Notes under the pieces: model-generated | Told to the model about the DNA's origin: nothing | The model's database searches: none | What the model saw: only the letters and a program-made list of their open reading frames with translations | DNA from: Ciona savignyi | Lineage: Eukaryota; Chordata; Ascidiacea; Phlebobranchia; Cionidae | Assembly: GCA_000149265.1 (NCBI GenBank) | Contig: CH000074.1 | Span: forward strand, 156,338-220,337 | DNA: 64,000 nt | Reading direction: 5' to 3' | Position numbers and translations under genes: made by a program | Part shown: positions 49,048-60,002 of the stretch, piece after piece | How the letters are laid out: every line of letters begins with the position of its first letter | Position numbering within the stretch: the first letter of the stretch is position 1

Positions 49048-51910
49048 TTACACTGTAAAGAAAAGTAATATAACTATGATTAAAAGAAGTTTAGGTGGCG
49101 ATACAATGTTTTCTTTTGATGATGTTATTCCTAAACTTGGATCTGTAAAATTAATTGGAATCCTTGTGACGTCACGATTGGCATTGTGATAAAATATTGA
49201 TGTATGGTTAACCTCCCCTTTCGCAAACATCAAGTGAAATTTGTTTTGATTTAAATTCCAGTTGACAATGGTCCCATTATTACCCATTATTCCGACGTCA
49301 TAAGGGCGGGAAAACGTACACGTCATAACACCGTCGACATGCTCGATTTTGTATTGGTTATTTGCCTGAAACAACAAGACAAATTTAAATATTTGATAGG
49401 TAGCCTGCAAACATATCAGTTTACACTCAGGATATATCGTCTGGTATTACTGGAGGGCTTGTTATTGTTATATAGATGTTCTAGAATCTAGATTCTAGAT
49501 CAGTGGTTCTTAAACTTTTTCAGTCGCGCCCCCCTTGAGATTTGTGATTCATGCTCACGCCCCACCTACTCAAAAATCAAATTTACGAAAAATAGAAGGC
49601 GAAGCATATAACGATGTGTCGATATAAATAAGACAGCGAAAATTGAAACAGTAATGAATTATAGCCCAGACAAAATTGTTTTTTAAAACTAGGGCACAGA
49701 TTAATCTATTGGATTAGTGTTAAAATACGAGGCTTGACTGTAATTTAGAGCTGTTTTTCATCAATATGTAACTGCCATGCTCGCGCTCCCCTTGAGAAGC
49801 GTTCACGCCCCCAAGGGGGCCGCGCCCCCCAGTTTAAGAACCACTGTTCTAGATCATGTTTGTGCACAGTTTTCGAATCAGGGGCCAAAATTATAAGCAA
49901 GAAACCAAGGTATATTGCTTCGCCCAACGGTACCTAACACAGTTGCTTAAGTCCGCACCCAAATATTTATTTGGTAATTGTCTAATTGGCTGAGGTAACC
50001 AAACTTAAATTGTAAGATAATTCTGTTTCAGAAAACTTTCGTCATGTCATAGAGTATTACCGTTTTTGTTATCTCAACTGGTTGTTGCCGTTTCGGAAGG
50101 TACGCTGATTTGAATTTTAGAATTCCTCCACTGGCGGTTGTTTGAAGCATACACATATAACAATCGTCTTCGCCCTGTTTAAAACGATCGTACGGACTAA
50201 TGATTAACTCGAATTAACATGTTAAGGAAATATGCAGGGTATAGATTTCCATCCTGCTATAAATACCAACGGAGTGATCCCACAGACCCCATACCGATTA
50301 ACATTTAACTTTTATTCTTCTTAATTAAACAGAGAGTGTATGGCATGGTTGACTATTAGTAGTTAATTTTTTCTAGACTCATTTTCAGCATTTCTCGCCA
50401 AAACGTCTTCTTACAAAAATCATCGTACTGAAATAAAAATCTTACGAAGTTTTATGTAATTATGTAACTTTTACTTGAAAAATACCCTAAAAATAAAACA
50501 TGGCCAAAAAATGTATTAATTTGACCAATAATCCAAGAAACATAGCTGACAAAAATGATCAGATATACATAATGTACACCTTAGAAAACTAAAATTAGAA
50601 TATTTTATATAATTTTATAAATCTATAAATCTATACCATTAAATTGTCTTGTGATATTGCCATTGCAACGTAGCCGGTTGTATTAGCGGAAATGACGAAC
50701 TGGAGGGAATCCTTCCCAATTTCCTGCCACTGGACGTTACTGCCATCAAGTAATGTGTTCCAAGAACCTCCGTTTGGTGTCGCTATCACACTGCCCTAAA
50801 TATATAACAGCATTTGTTGCCGATAACGGTACGGTCGTGTGGCCAAATGGTTAACGCTACCGATACATATACCGACTCTTATACAAACTAACTGTCCTAC
50901 GAGCCCATAATTGGTTGGGATCGGCCTAAGGCCACCAACTCGCACTAAGTGCACAATTTTGCTTTAGCCGAAAACGAGCGATTCATACACGACTTTATTT
51001 ATAAAAAAAATTCTTAGTTACGATCTCATCAGCGATTGTACGTTTGACAAGTTTAAAACTAGGCCTGTTAAATACATTTAAATGTTAAAGGTTTAACCTA
51101 TAGGTTACACAATGAAACGGTTGTTGACACATTTTCTAGGGCGACCGAACCATATATATATTCCCATTACTTCCAGTCTAAATGTACCTTTGGCGGTGGA
51201 ACTGTGCAGGTTCTGGACTCAGTAGTGTCTGGACAATCCGCTCCACCATATTCTGGCCAAACTGTTACAGGTCGTGTTCGAATTTGCACCCCTGATCCAA
51301 ACGAAACACTACATGCTCCCCAATTTGTCCAAGAACCAACCTAATTTAATAAAACACCGTGTTTTATAATTTTTGCATTTTTTTTAAATCTTAAACAGCA
51401 AAAAATATACCTGTAATGGATACAGATTGGAATTTGAACTTTTTTTAGATTTCAGAGTAAAATTAATATTATTGGTCCGGCCGGTTGGTCTATCGTCGCT
51501 TTTCAATCTGAAGGTTGCAGGTGCGAAACTGGTCGCTAGCGAGTCGGTTGTGTCCTTGGGCAAGGCACTTAACCGACATTGCCTGAACCCAGTGGATTAA
51601 TGGGTTCTATTAAATTGAAGGAAAATTTGTATTATACACAACACACTGCAATAGCTCCGGTAACCCGACGGTGGGCGCGAGGCGATATGACGATTGCCCT
51701 GTGGTAACCCCCTCGGTTTTCCCATTCACGGGGATAAACATGAATATCCTATCCTAAAACCTATTTGAACGAAAATAAGCAAACCTGGCAGTTAACTGGT
51801 TTAGGAAGAGGCACGCTTGCTCGTCTTCTTCTCCTTCTATTCTTTGCATCCGAACAAGCAATCAGCATTATCAAACAGGTTATCACAAAAATACAGTTAA
51901 ATAGCTTCAT
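49048..51910 (-). CDS. Secreted or GPI-anchored TSP1-DOMON protein
   Basis: Five exons, all joined in phase 0, give 289 residues: 51910-51785, 51340-51188, 50795-50637, 50174-50061 and 49365-49048. Exon 1 encodes a signal peptide followed by an Arg-rich stretch. Exon 2 is one thrombospondin type 1 repeat (GSWTNWGACSVSFGSG, then GGADCP and ESRTC). Exons 3-5 form a DOMON domain (GYVAMAISQDNLM at the end of exon 3, then GEDDCY, then MTCTFSRP). The last exon ends in a short hydrophobic run (LLLIIVILLFF) with no cytoplasmic tail, like a GPI-attachment signal. DOMON domains bind heme or sugars in several animal proteins, and TSP1 repeats bind matrix or cell-surface glycans. An extracellular redox or adhesion role is possible but not shown. 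The exon 3 donor (GTATAG) is weak. A MITE lies in the last intron, and SINEs lie in the first and second. Confidence 0.82.
49501..49846 (+). mobile_element. hAT-type MITE, 346 bp, complete
   Basis: The ends CAGTGGTTCTTAAAC and GTTTAAGAACCACTG are perfect inverted repeats. They are flanked by a perfect 8-bp duplication TTCTAGAT (49493-49500 and 49847-49854), as expected of hAT transposition. No coding capacity. Lies in the last intron of the TSP1-DOMON gene. Confidence 0.92.
50826..50930 (+). mobile_element. SINE family A, tail diverged
   Basis: Head TACGGTCGTGTGGCCAAATG followed by GGTTAACGCTACCGATACAT. The B-box half is degenerate. Located in intron 2 of the TSP1-DOMON gene. Confidence 0.7.
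51475..51755 (+). mobile_element. SINE family B, near full length
   Basis: Starts CCGGCCGGTTGGTC, keeps GGTCGCTAGCGAGTCGG and TTGGGCAAGGCACTTAACCG, and ends CACGGGGATAAACATGAATA with CCTATCC repeats. Located in intron 1 of the TSP1-DOMON gene. Confidence 0.8.
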
Positions 51911-52924
51911 ATTTTAAAAATATTTTTAGCAGTTCTAGGAATAAATATTTTGATGGTGTCATTATCATTTAATTGTAATAACTTTCTTTGTACCCCTTTT
52001 TCTGTATGTTTGCCTAAAAAGCCAAACTTATAAATTATATATTCAAGAAATAAAGTTATCCATTAATAATCCATCCGCAATAGTTTTCAGGGCTCGTTGT
52101 AATCAAAGATGTGGTTAATATTTAAGCGCATTTGATGACTGTGTAAGCACACTTAACCTTGATTATGAATTAAGTCAAGAATCTGATCTTTAAACTTTCG
52201 TGGTTTCTCGATTCAAGACCCCCCATTGTGGGGTGTGGCACTCAATTATTTGCTCCTAGATAACTTTGTGATCATATTCAATCTTTTGTAAACATTTTGG
52301 CATTTTGTTTTTCACATATTTTTGCAAATTTCATTATGAACTCATTAATAAATGGGTCAGAATTAAGTGTTAGCCCATTGCACAAAACGCATTGTCTAAC
52401 AGTGTGATATTGCGGGGTCTTTTTCGCTTTAACCAGGGGTTTTCAACCTTTTTTTTGCTTGTGGCCCACTAAATTAGTAAAAAAATGGCGTTGGCCCAAT
52501 AACGTTAAATAAAAAACACAAAAAGAATAACATCAAGTTTCAACAACACGATAAATTAATCAGCTTAACATTCACACAATTTAATGGGAAGGTTGTTGCT
52601 GTATAGTTTGTCCACAAGACTGTTTATTCTGTAACAATCGCTAGGTGAAAACCCTCTCGATAAAGCGCAATGCTTGATCGTTATAATAGCAAGTTGTAAC
52701 AGACTAATTAATGGATTACAAAGTTTTAAAGTCATGATTTAGGAACAAATTATATTTTTTAGGCTATTTCCCTATGCATTTTATTTATTTTTTCTCATTG
52801 GTACAGTAGCCACTACCGCACTAACATTCACCAAATCTTTAGAAAAATTAAGTTTTGGTTTTTAGAGTCTCAGGGAATTCCCTAGAATTTATTGCCCAAA
52901 ATTCTAGTTTTGGCATATGTAAAC
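51911..52924. other. Intergenic, with a hAT-like end near 52434
   Basis: No gene seen. CAGGGGTTTTCAACCTTTTT at about 52434, followed by TGTGGCCCACTAAATTAG, looks like one terminus of a hAT-type element. The other terminus was not found. Confidence 0.4.
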
Positions 52925-53444
52925 TGTAGCGACCTCATGTGTTACATAAGATTTACGATCCCATCAGCTGGCATTTGCGCTGACATTCCGTCATGTTGAA
53001 ATATCAATATTAGGTTTACGATTATAACCGCAGCTGTCGTACTTTGCCTATAAGTTTATTTTACTTTTGCTTAGAAAAGAAAAAAGAAGGACAGAGTCCT
53101 AACGCATTAAGTAACATCTTGTATGTGTCTATACTGAAAGTTTTATCTGGAATCTATATCGTTGCAACATCTAACGATTTAACTCGTAATTGGTACTAAG
53201 TTAATCGCCTCAATTGCTCAATACAATTGATGTTATAAAACTACTGAGGCGTTTATCGGCGAACTACAGGAGATCAGTCAAAGAGACATTTACGCAGAAA
53301 ACCTCAATTAATTAGCGCACCTCCGAGAGTCGAGATAGCGCGTAGGGAATCGCAGATCGCATCAGGTGTTGTAAACCGGCTTACCTGGGTGCCTACAAGG
53401 AACAATCTAGCGAAATAGGCAGCGACCTGCAACGACTCCCTACA
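52925..53444 (+). repeat. 5' LTR
   Basis: 520 bp, begins TGTAGCGACCTC and ends CGACTCCCTACA. By eye it is identical to the 3' LTR. Confidence 0.95.
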
Positions 53445-53448
53445 TATT

Positions 53449-53458
53449 TGGTGACCCT
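53449..53458 (+). other. Primer-binding site, tRNA-Trp-like
   Basis: TGGTGACCCT lies four bases after the LTR. The first nine bases are complementary to the 3' end of animal tRNA-Trp as I recall it. A short match only, so the primer assignment is tentative. Confidence 0.5.
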
Positions 53459-53863
53459 GTTTCTGAGCAAATTTTGAGGTGGCATTGATGATTGGAAAGC
53501 CGGAAAAAGAAGAATTTCAACTCCATTGCTCTGCTCCTTAAAGTTTCGAGGTACATTTCTGCATCCACTGTAAACGTCGCATTCGCCATCAAGAACAACC
53601 GTTGGACATTTCCGTTCTATTGTTCGTGGAGGTGTCAAGTTCACACAACGGATTATATACGCGAGATCAACGGATACTTTGAAGGATTCAAGATTCTACA
53701 GACGACGACCGGATCTACTACGACGGGAACGAGATCAACTTCACCGGACAATTCAATTAAGTTCTATATTTATTATTTGGTTTTTCTATAGTTATTCTGT
53801 TTATATAGATTTGGTACGGTTTAATTATTATTATATTTTTTAAAACCCACGGAGTCCGTTAAA
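53459..53863 (+). other. Leader between primer-binding site and gag
   Basis: About 400 bp with no convincing reading frame. It would hold packaging and translation signals of the genomic RNA. Confidence 0.5.
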
Positions 53864-55039
53864 ATGAGAAAATTCTTTGGATTTAGCGGTAGGTCTGTTA
53901 AAAAGGAGCGAAATCTGCCTGTCCCCGAAAATAATAATCATGGTTATGATGCGGGTTATGACGATGATTATCATTGGTCGGAAGATTATAACCTACAAGA
54001 CGTTAGTCTGGTGGGGGACAACATTTCGTTATCATCGCCGACGCCTAATGTCAAACAACCAACCTATTATCAAAAAACTCCATTTAATCGTACGATTGAT
54101 TCCCAACAACAACATCATCGTTCTGGTCCTTTATTGAGCGACGTTTTAAATAATCTAACGGACTATTTGAAGAAATCGTCTGTAAACTTACCTGAATTCA
54201 CCGAAAGTATGCCCGAGTCATGGTTTGATTCTGCGGAAAGTATTTTTCGACGCTTTGATGTGGTTTCGGAAGATGATAAGTTTGAATTCGTTAAAGAATC
54301 ACTAAGGCCCCGACATCTCCGACACGTTGAACACTTGTTAGCTAAACGAGATAGAATTTTGCCTTACACGTCCCTCAAAGAAGCGCTCATCAGTAACTAT
54401 TCTGTTTCTAAGACTGATAAAATCATAGCACTGATGAACTTCGGTCCGCTTGGTGATCAGAAACCATCGGAGATGCTGAAAGATATGTTAAAACTGACAG
54501 GTCCTTACCCGGATGAAAATACGACAATATGGTTACGTCAACTGTTTTTAGAACGTATGCCAAAAAACGTCCGTAGCACACTCAAAGCATTTACGTCGGA
54601 TTCGCTTGGTTCGATGTCCAGCCGAGCAGATAGTATAATTGACGACAGTCGACATTCTGCGGCATTTTCTTCTTCCGGGGTAGCAAATCCTACATTGAAC
54701 GATTTGCATTCAATTAACTTAGCAGTTGTTGAAAACCTTAGAGTACTTAACAATAAGCTAGTGAACAGACCGTCAAATTCAGCCTCCAAGAACAGCGGAT
54801 ATCAGGACAATACCGTCTACATAGATGACGACCGAGACGAAGAACACCCACCGGGGCAATGGAGCAATCGCGGACGAGGTTATTGGAGAAGACCAAAAAG
54901 GAGAAAACTAGAAGTTATAGATTCCAAGAAGGACCCTCAAAAAGATCAAAAAAACTCCCAGGCAAGACGTTGGATATGGCGTATAGCGTCTTGTGTAGCA
55001 CTTCTAAATCGCCATCTTTATTGTTTATCACGGATTTGA
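53864..55039 (+). CDS. Gag-like capsid protein of the Ty3-type element
   Basis: 391 codons with an ATG at 53864. The N-terminal third is low-complexity (Asp, Tyr, Asn, Gln). The middle (residues about 105-240) has the all-helical capsid layout of metazoan Ty3 Gag proteins, with [13 protein letters not shown] opening it. The C-terminus is basic ([13 protein letters not shown]), which could bind RNA. I see no CCHC zinc knuckle, an absence shared with some animal Ty3 lineages. The gag frame overlaps pol by 181 bases and contains an in-phase A_AAA_AAC heptamer at 54949-54955, so Gag-Pol is probably made by -1 frameshifting. The native gag product would end at 55039. Confidence 0.85.
   Translation: MRKFFGFSGRSVKKERNLPVPENNNHGYDAGYDDDYHWSEDYNLQDVSLVGDNISLSSPTPNVKQPTYYQKTPFNRTIDSQQQHHRSGPLLSDVLNNLTDYLKKSSVNLPEFTESMPESWFDSAESIFRRFDVVSEDDKFEFVKESLRPRHLRHVEHLLAKRDRILPYTSLKEALISNYSVSKTDKIIALMNFGPLGDQKPSEMLKDMLKLTGPYPDENTTIWLRQLFLERMPKNVRSTLKAFTSDSLGSMSSRADSIIDDSRHSAAFSSSGVANPTLNDLHSINLAVVENLRVLNNKLVNRPSNSASKNSGYQDNTVYIDDDRDEEHPPGQWSNRGRGYWRRPKRRKLEVIDSKKDPQKDQKNSQARRWIWRIASCVALLNRHLYCLSRI
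54949..54955 (+). promoter_or_regulatory. Candidate -1 ribosomal frameshift site A_AAA_AAC
   Basis: The heptamer lies in the gag/pol overlap, with its codon boundaries in the right gag phase (AAA AAC). A -1 slip here leads straight into the pol frame. No downstream pseudoknot was evaluated. Confidence 0.65.
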
Positions 55040-57054
55040 CCACTACGACTAAGTATCTTATTGATACGGGAGCCACTTTGAGTCTTATACCACCTATAAG
55101 AGATGACCGGACAAGACGAAATATCGGACGAGACTTAATTGCTTCTAATGGATCAGCCCTAGCAACATACGGTGAGCGATTTGTTAAACTGGACTTTGGC
55201 CATGACGAAAAATATCCTTGGATATTTACTATTGCCGAGGTGGAATTGCCTATATTGGGTGCCGACTTTCTTGAGCATTTTAATCTGACTGTAGATTTAA
55301 AGGCAAGAATAGTGTCTAATGCTCGCACCCATAAATGGATAAAAGGCGAAAATTCCGGCATAAATACGTCAATTTCGGCTAATTTCGTTTCACCAATTGC
55401 TGGAAATGGTTATGAAGCTATATTGCAAGAATTTTCGGACGTCACGAAACCTAAACAGAAAATTCCCGAGGTAAAACACAAGGTAACTCATAAGATTATA
55501 ACAAAAGGAAACCCAGTTTTCTGTAGACCTCGACGTTTATCTCCGGAAATGAGCAAGATAGCGAAGGATGAATTCATGCACATGCTTGAGTTGGGAATTG
55601 TGAGAAGATCCGATAGCAACTGGGCATCACCTTTATTAATGGTTCCAAAAAGGGATCATACTTGGAGGTTGTGTGGAGACTATCGACGATTGAACGCCAT
55701 AACTGTCCCGGACAGGTATCCAATCCCTCACATTCACGACTTTGTGAATTCCCTGCATGGAGTGCAGATATTTTCAAAAATCGATTTAATGAAAGCGTAC
55801 TACCATATTCCTGTTGACCCTGAGGATATACATAAGACCGCAATTTCGACGCCTTTTGGTGCTTTTGAATTTCTCAAGATGCCTTTCGGTTTGCGTTGTG
55901 CGGCGAATTCGTTCCAGAGATTCATGGACGACATTCTCAGAGGGTTGGATTTTTGTTACTGCTATCTAGACGACGTGCTTATAGCAAGTTCAAGCGAACA
56001 GGAACACAAACAGCATCTCAGGATATTCTTTCAGCGCTTGAGAGACAATGGAGTTGTGGTGAACCCTGCAAAATGTGAGTTTGGTGTGACGACCATGAAT
56101 TTTTTAGGACACCGGATTACGACGGACGGAATAGAACCTCTGGAAGAAAAAATTCAAGTCATTAAAGACTTTTCTCAACCCAGCACTATGAAACAGCTAC
56201 TACGTTTCCTGGGTATGGTAAATTTCTACTTCCGTTTTATTCCTAATTGTGCTGAGATAGCTAAACCATTGAACCAGCTTCTCACACCTAAGAAAAATGG
56301 AAAATTCGCTATTCCATGGGACAAAGATCAAGATGAAGCGTTTAACAGGATGAAGATTAAACTTGCCAGAGCGGCTATGTTAACATTTCCTGCACCAAAT
56401 GCCCAAACAGCGCTTGTGGTGGATGCTTCACTGATCGCAGCTGGAGGTGTTCTACAGCAAAAAATCGACAATGCGTGGCAACCACTAGCCTTCTTTTCTA
56501 AAGCTTTCGACGTACGCCAGGTAAAATATTCGGCGTTTGATAGAGAATTGCTTGCAGCTTATCTTGCAGTTAAACACTTTAGATATTTCCTCGAAGGACG
56601 GGAATTTTCTATTATGACTGACCACAAGCCACTTCTTAGTGCGTTTCACACTCCACGTGAAAATGCTACTGCACGCCAAGCCAGACATTTGGCTTATGTT
56701 TCTGAGTATACGTCAGACATTCAATATCTCCCTGGCACTCGAAATATCGTTGCTGATGCATTATCCAGGATTAAAGTGAACAGCATTTTTCAAGCTAAGG
56801 ATCCATTTAATTATCGTGAGATGGCAGCAGCCCAGAAGAATGATGCTTCCATAGAAACTTTAAAGCAATCGAAGAAGAGTTCTTTGAAGTTGGCAAATCG
56901 AAGATTGGACGGACATGATGTCTCGCTATTGTGCGATATTTCTACAGGTAAACCAAGACCCGTTGTTCCCGTTTCTCTTCAGAAAAAGGTATTTCAGAAG
57001 ATTCACTTCTTTGTCACATCCCGGAATAAGGAGCACTACGAAACTCATTCGTGA
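54949..57054 (+). CDS. Pol part 1: protease, reverse transcriptase, RNase H
   Basis: Open frame in the -1 register relative to gag, entered near 54949 and ending at 57054. The aspartic protease active site DTG is at 55063-55071, followed by the hydrophobic sequences expected for a retropepsin. Reverse transcriptase has the [14 protein letters not shown] region, the MPFGLRCA region and the catalytic YLDD box at 55963-55974. RNase H has VVDAS, FDREL and TDHKPL with its acidic residues in place. The frame then runs out of register just before integrase: the integrase sequence continues in the next frame from about 57005-57015, so this copy has a +1 break. A one-base error in the sequence, or a mutation, would explain it. 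No domain upstream of the break looks damaged. Confidence 0.9.
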   Translation, partial: KKLPGKTLDMAYSVLCSTSKSPSLLFITDLTTTTKYLIDTGATLSLIPPIRDDRTRRNIGRDLIASNGSALATYGERFVKLDFGHDEKYPWIFTIAEVELPILGADFLEHFNLTVDLKARIVSNARTHKWIKGENSGINTSISANFVSPIAGNGYEAILQEFSDVTKPKQKIPEVKHKVTHKIITKGNPVFCRPRRLSPEMSKIAKDEFMHMLELGIVRRSDSNWASPLLMVPKRDHTWRLCGDYRRLNAITVPDRYPIPHIHDFVNSLHGVQIFSKIDLMKAYYHIPVDPEDIHKTAISTPFGAFEFLKMPFGLRCAANSFQRFMDDILRGLDFCYCYLDDVLIASSSEQEHKQHLRIFFQRLRDNGVVVNPAKCEFGVTTMNFLGHRITTDGIEPLEEKIQVIKDFSQPSTMKQLLRFLGMVNFYFRFIPNCAEIAKPLNQLLTPKKNGKFAIPWDKDQDEAFNRMKIKLARAAMLTFPAPNAQTALVVDASLIAAGGVLQQKIDNAWQPLAFFSKAFDVRQVKYSAFDRELLAAYLAVKHFRYFLEGREFSIMTDHKPLLSAFHTPRENATARQARHLAYVSEYTSDIQYLPGTRNIVADALSRIKVNSIFQAKDPFNYREMAAAQKNDASIETLKQSKKSSLKLANRRLDGHDVSLLCDISTGKPRPVVPVSLQKKVFQKIHFFVTSRNKEHYETHS

Positions 57055-58201
57055 ACGTTTTGTGTGGACAAGCATGAACACTGATATACGGAACTGGTGT
57101 CGACTCTGTGAAGCCTGCCAAAGATCAAAGATCATTCGACACAATCAAGCACCTTTAGCCAGATTTAAATTGCCTGTTGCAAGATTCTATCATGTACATT
57201 TGGATATCGTTGGACCTTTACCACCATCTAGCGGTTATACTTATTTACTCACTTGTGTAGATCGATTTACAAGATGGCCAGAAGTAATCTGCCTGACCGA
57301 CATCAAGGCTGAGACCATCAGTAATGCATTTTTGCTACACTGGGTAAGCCGTTTTGGCACGCCTGGCATTATAACAACAGACAGGGGAAAGAATTTTACA
57401 TCCAATTTGTTTCACAAACTGGCAGAATTTTTAGGGGCTAAGCTTCAACACACGTGTGCGTACAGACCTTGCGCGAACGGCCAAGTTGAACAATTACATC
57501 GGCAGCTAAAGACTTCTCTTAAAGCCCAGGAGAGTCCTCAAGATTGGTATGCTAATCTTGGTTTGGTTCTTTTAGGAATCAGAAACTCTATCAAAGAAGA
57601 CATCGGATATTCATCAGCAGAACTTGTTTATGGAACTAGTCTACGGTTACCGGGTGAATTCGTTGACACGGATAATCTTGGGAATGATTTAGACTCCCAC
57701 GAATATGTGAGCCGTTTTAAGACTTTCATGAGGAATCTTAAAGCCATACCACCCCGTATACCAGGACCCCGAGCTGTGTATTTAGACGACAAACTTCAGT
57801 CTTGCAGCCATGTATATGTCAGACATGACGCGGTTAGAAGACCACTGCAACGACCATATGATGGGCCGTTTAAAGTTTTAAAAAGGGATGCTAAATTCTT
57901 CACTCTAGACTATAATGGGATACCTAATACTGTGACAGTAGATCGACTAAAAGCGGCGAATGTTCTCATTCCTGTCTCGGAGTCTACTGATAGTAATCTC
58001 ATTTCACCTTCTTTAGAGGTTGAGATAAGTCAGAGCGAAATTATTAATCCCGAGTTCGATATATATACTGATATATCTGATCATGCTGATTCCCACGAAT
58101 CTGACTTAGACAGAACTATTGCGCCAGCAGATGAACCACGGACAACTCGATTTGGACGGACAATTTTTCGACCAAGACATTTACAGGATTATGACCTTTA
58201 A
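56990..58201 (+). CDS. Pol part 2: integrase with GPY/F-like module
   Basis: This frame carries the HHCC zinc-binding region, in which the final pair is CRLCEAC. The core has [12 protein letters not shown] with the first catalytic Asp, TDRG with the second, and NGQVEQLHR with the catalytic Glu. The C-terminal part has [12 protein letters not shown], a GPY/F-type module found in Ty3 integrases, then an acidic tail and a stop at 58201. No chromodomain is evident. It is out of register with the preceding pol frame, so this copy cannot express an intact Gag-Pol from the sequence as given. In an active element the protein would insert the cDNA into the genome. Confidence 0.88.
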   Translation, partial: YFRRFTSLSHPGIRSTTKLIRERFVWTSMNTDIRNWCRLCEACQRSKIIRHNQAPLARFKLPVARFYHVHLDIVGPLPPSSGYTYLLTCVDRFTRWPEVICLTDIKAETISNAFLLHWVSRFGTPGIITTDRGKNFTSNLFHKLAEFLGAKLQHTCAYRPCANGQVEQLHRQLKTSLKAQESPQDWYANLGLVLLGIRNSIKEDIGYSSAELVYGTSLRLPGEFVDTDNLGNDLDSHEYVSRFKTFMRNLKAIPPRIPGPRAVYLDDKLQSCSHVYVRHDAVRRPLQRPYDGPFKVLKRDAKFFTLDYNGIPNTVTVDRLKAANVLIPVSESTDSNLISPSLEVEISQSEIINPEFDIYTDISDHADSHESDLDRTIAPADEPRTTRFGRTIFRPRHLQDYDL

Positions 58202-58247
58202 GTGTTAGATCTGACCTCTATACGCTTCTTTATTCTACATTATTTAA

Positions 58248-59200
58248 GCATTACTTTCGCCATTAGAACCTTCGTGTCAGTCTTCATGCAGATTTGGAGA
58301 AGTCAATCACAGGTTAACTACCGGTTTAATTCTACAAGAATGGTGGTTAAGCAATCAATCCATAGACGATATATTCCTTGAATGTCAACTGCAAGTATAT
58401 CGCTGTTCTCTATTTAATAAGCTGGAAGACTGTTTCCCAGTTGAAGTGCTATCAGCCAAGATGGATAATTCCCGAGCTGCAATAACTGTTGGAAATACTG
58501 AAATTGTATGTGAGCAAATAAATGCCACATTACGCCACAGTTTCCAATATAAATCCTACTTCTCCATTTGTCCTCTCGTTAGCTTTACCGATAGTAACGG
58601 ATAATTACGAATCGGCCAAGTCTGGAAAAACGATGTGGTCTATGAAGGTGTGAGATTAGTTAAGCACTACACCCGACAGGACATTTACATTTCGTGTAAA
58701 CGATAAGTTCTACTTGTATGATAACTATACTTAAGAACATGCTGATGTCCAGGTTCGGCATAAAATTTCCTCTCTAACTCCGATTGAAGAACCAGTTCGG
58801 ACGATTTGGTTTCGCTTGCGAAAAAAATTCCCTTATCGTCGATGGGATTGGAGCATTTCGGCGCAATCCTTGGTTCAATAAATCAATCGCAAGTTACAAC
58901 GGAGAATATCAATCAACTTCTGAATGCGGATGCAATGAGACAGCAGATGCAGATGCCCATACACATTCGTTGGAAAGTCTATTTGATCACTTTGCCAAAC
59001 TCGCACTCTTGATCGATGCTACAAAAATTTCAAACCCTGGTAGTAAACACGATTTTCTCGGCATTGCTTACTGCTGCCCTGAAGTGGAGACTTGTTTTGA
59101 CCATGTACAAGATCATGAAGTAGATATTGGTGGTGCTCCCAAAATTTACCTATGGCGATTTTTACCCAAAATAATCATGATTAGAATAGACGGAGTATAG
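58248..59200 (+). pseudogene. Decayed env-like third reading frame
   Basis: After pol there is 1 kb more sequence before the 3' LTR. An open stretch of about 118 codons (58248-58601) has several cysteines and an N-A-T glycosylation site. Further fragments with coding character follow in shifting frames, broken by stops near 58602 and 58705. A hydrophobic, membrane-helix-like segment lies near 59045-59115. This layout fits an envelope-like gene of the kind carried by some Metaviridae, broken by stops and frameshifts. I have no sequence match, so the env label is an inference from position and composition. Confidence 0.4.
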
Positions 59201-59463
59201 CAGGTTAGATTCTATCCTTACCAATGGACTTCCGCTAGACCCAAATTTAAGAACATTTTACGGTCAACCGTGGGGACATTTTTACATCTTTTGTCGCCAC
59301 AAATACGTGATAACCATTTTATTATTATTATTTTTTTATTTTTTTGTACCATTCCTTGAGTTCGACACTTTTTCAGTTCATTTCTTCGTTTTCTGACGTA
59401 ATATCTTTTACGAAGTATGGCCCTTTTTCGTTCGTTATTCTAAACTAAAATGACCATACCTCT

Positions 59464-59474
59464 GAGGGGGGAAG
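59464..59474 (+). other. Polypurine tract
   Basis: GAGGGGGGAAG ends four bases before the 3' LTR, the expected place for plus-strand priming. Confidence 0.8.
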
Positions 59475-59478
59475 TGTA

Positions 59479-59998
59479 TGTAGCGACCTCATGTGTTACA
59501 TAAGATTTACGATCCCATCAGCTGGCATTTGCGCTGACATTCCGTCATGTTGAAATATCAATATTAGGTTTACGATTATAACCGCAGCTGTCGTACTTTG
59601 CCTATAAGTTTATTTTACTTTTGCTTAGAAAAGAAAAAAGAAGGACAGAGTCCTAACGCATTAAGTAACATCTTGTATGTGTCTATACTGAAAGTTTTAT
59701 CTGGAATCTATATCGTTGCAACATCTAACGATTTAACTCGTAATTGGTACTAAGTTAATCGCCTCAATTGCTCAATACAATTGATGTTATAAAACTACTG
59801 AGGCGTTTATCGGCGAACTACAGGAGATCAGTCAAAGAGACATTTACGCAGAAAACCTCAATTAATTAGCGCACCTCCGAGAGTCGAGATAGCGCGTAGG
59901 GAATCGCAGATCGCATCAGGTGTTGTAAACCGGCTTACCTGGGTGCCTACAAGGAACAATCTAGCGAAATAGGCAGCGACCTGCAACGACTCCCTACA
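59479..59998 (+). repeat. 3' LTR
   Basis: 520 bp, the same ends as the 5' LTR and identical to it by eye, which suggests a recent insertion. Confidence 0.95.
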
Positions 59999-60002
59999 AA
60001 AC

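Larger units (their letters stand above)
52925..59998 (+). mobile_element. Full-length Ty3-type LTR retrotransposon
   Basis: A 7.07-kb element with 520-bp LTRs, TG...CA ends and a 4-bp target duplication AAAC (52921-52924 and 59999-60002). Order: 5' LTR, primer-binding site, gag, protease, reverse transcriptase, RNase H, integrase with GPY/F-type tail, a decayed env-like region, polypurine tract and 3' LTR. The order RT-RNaseH-IN is that of the Ty3 (Metaviridae) lineage. A Ty3-type element named Cigr-1 is known from Ciona; I cannot tell whether this belongs to it. It inserted in intergenic DNA. Confidence 0.95.
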
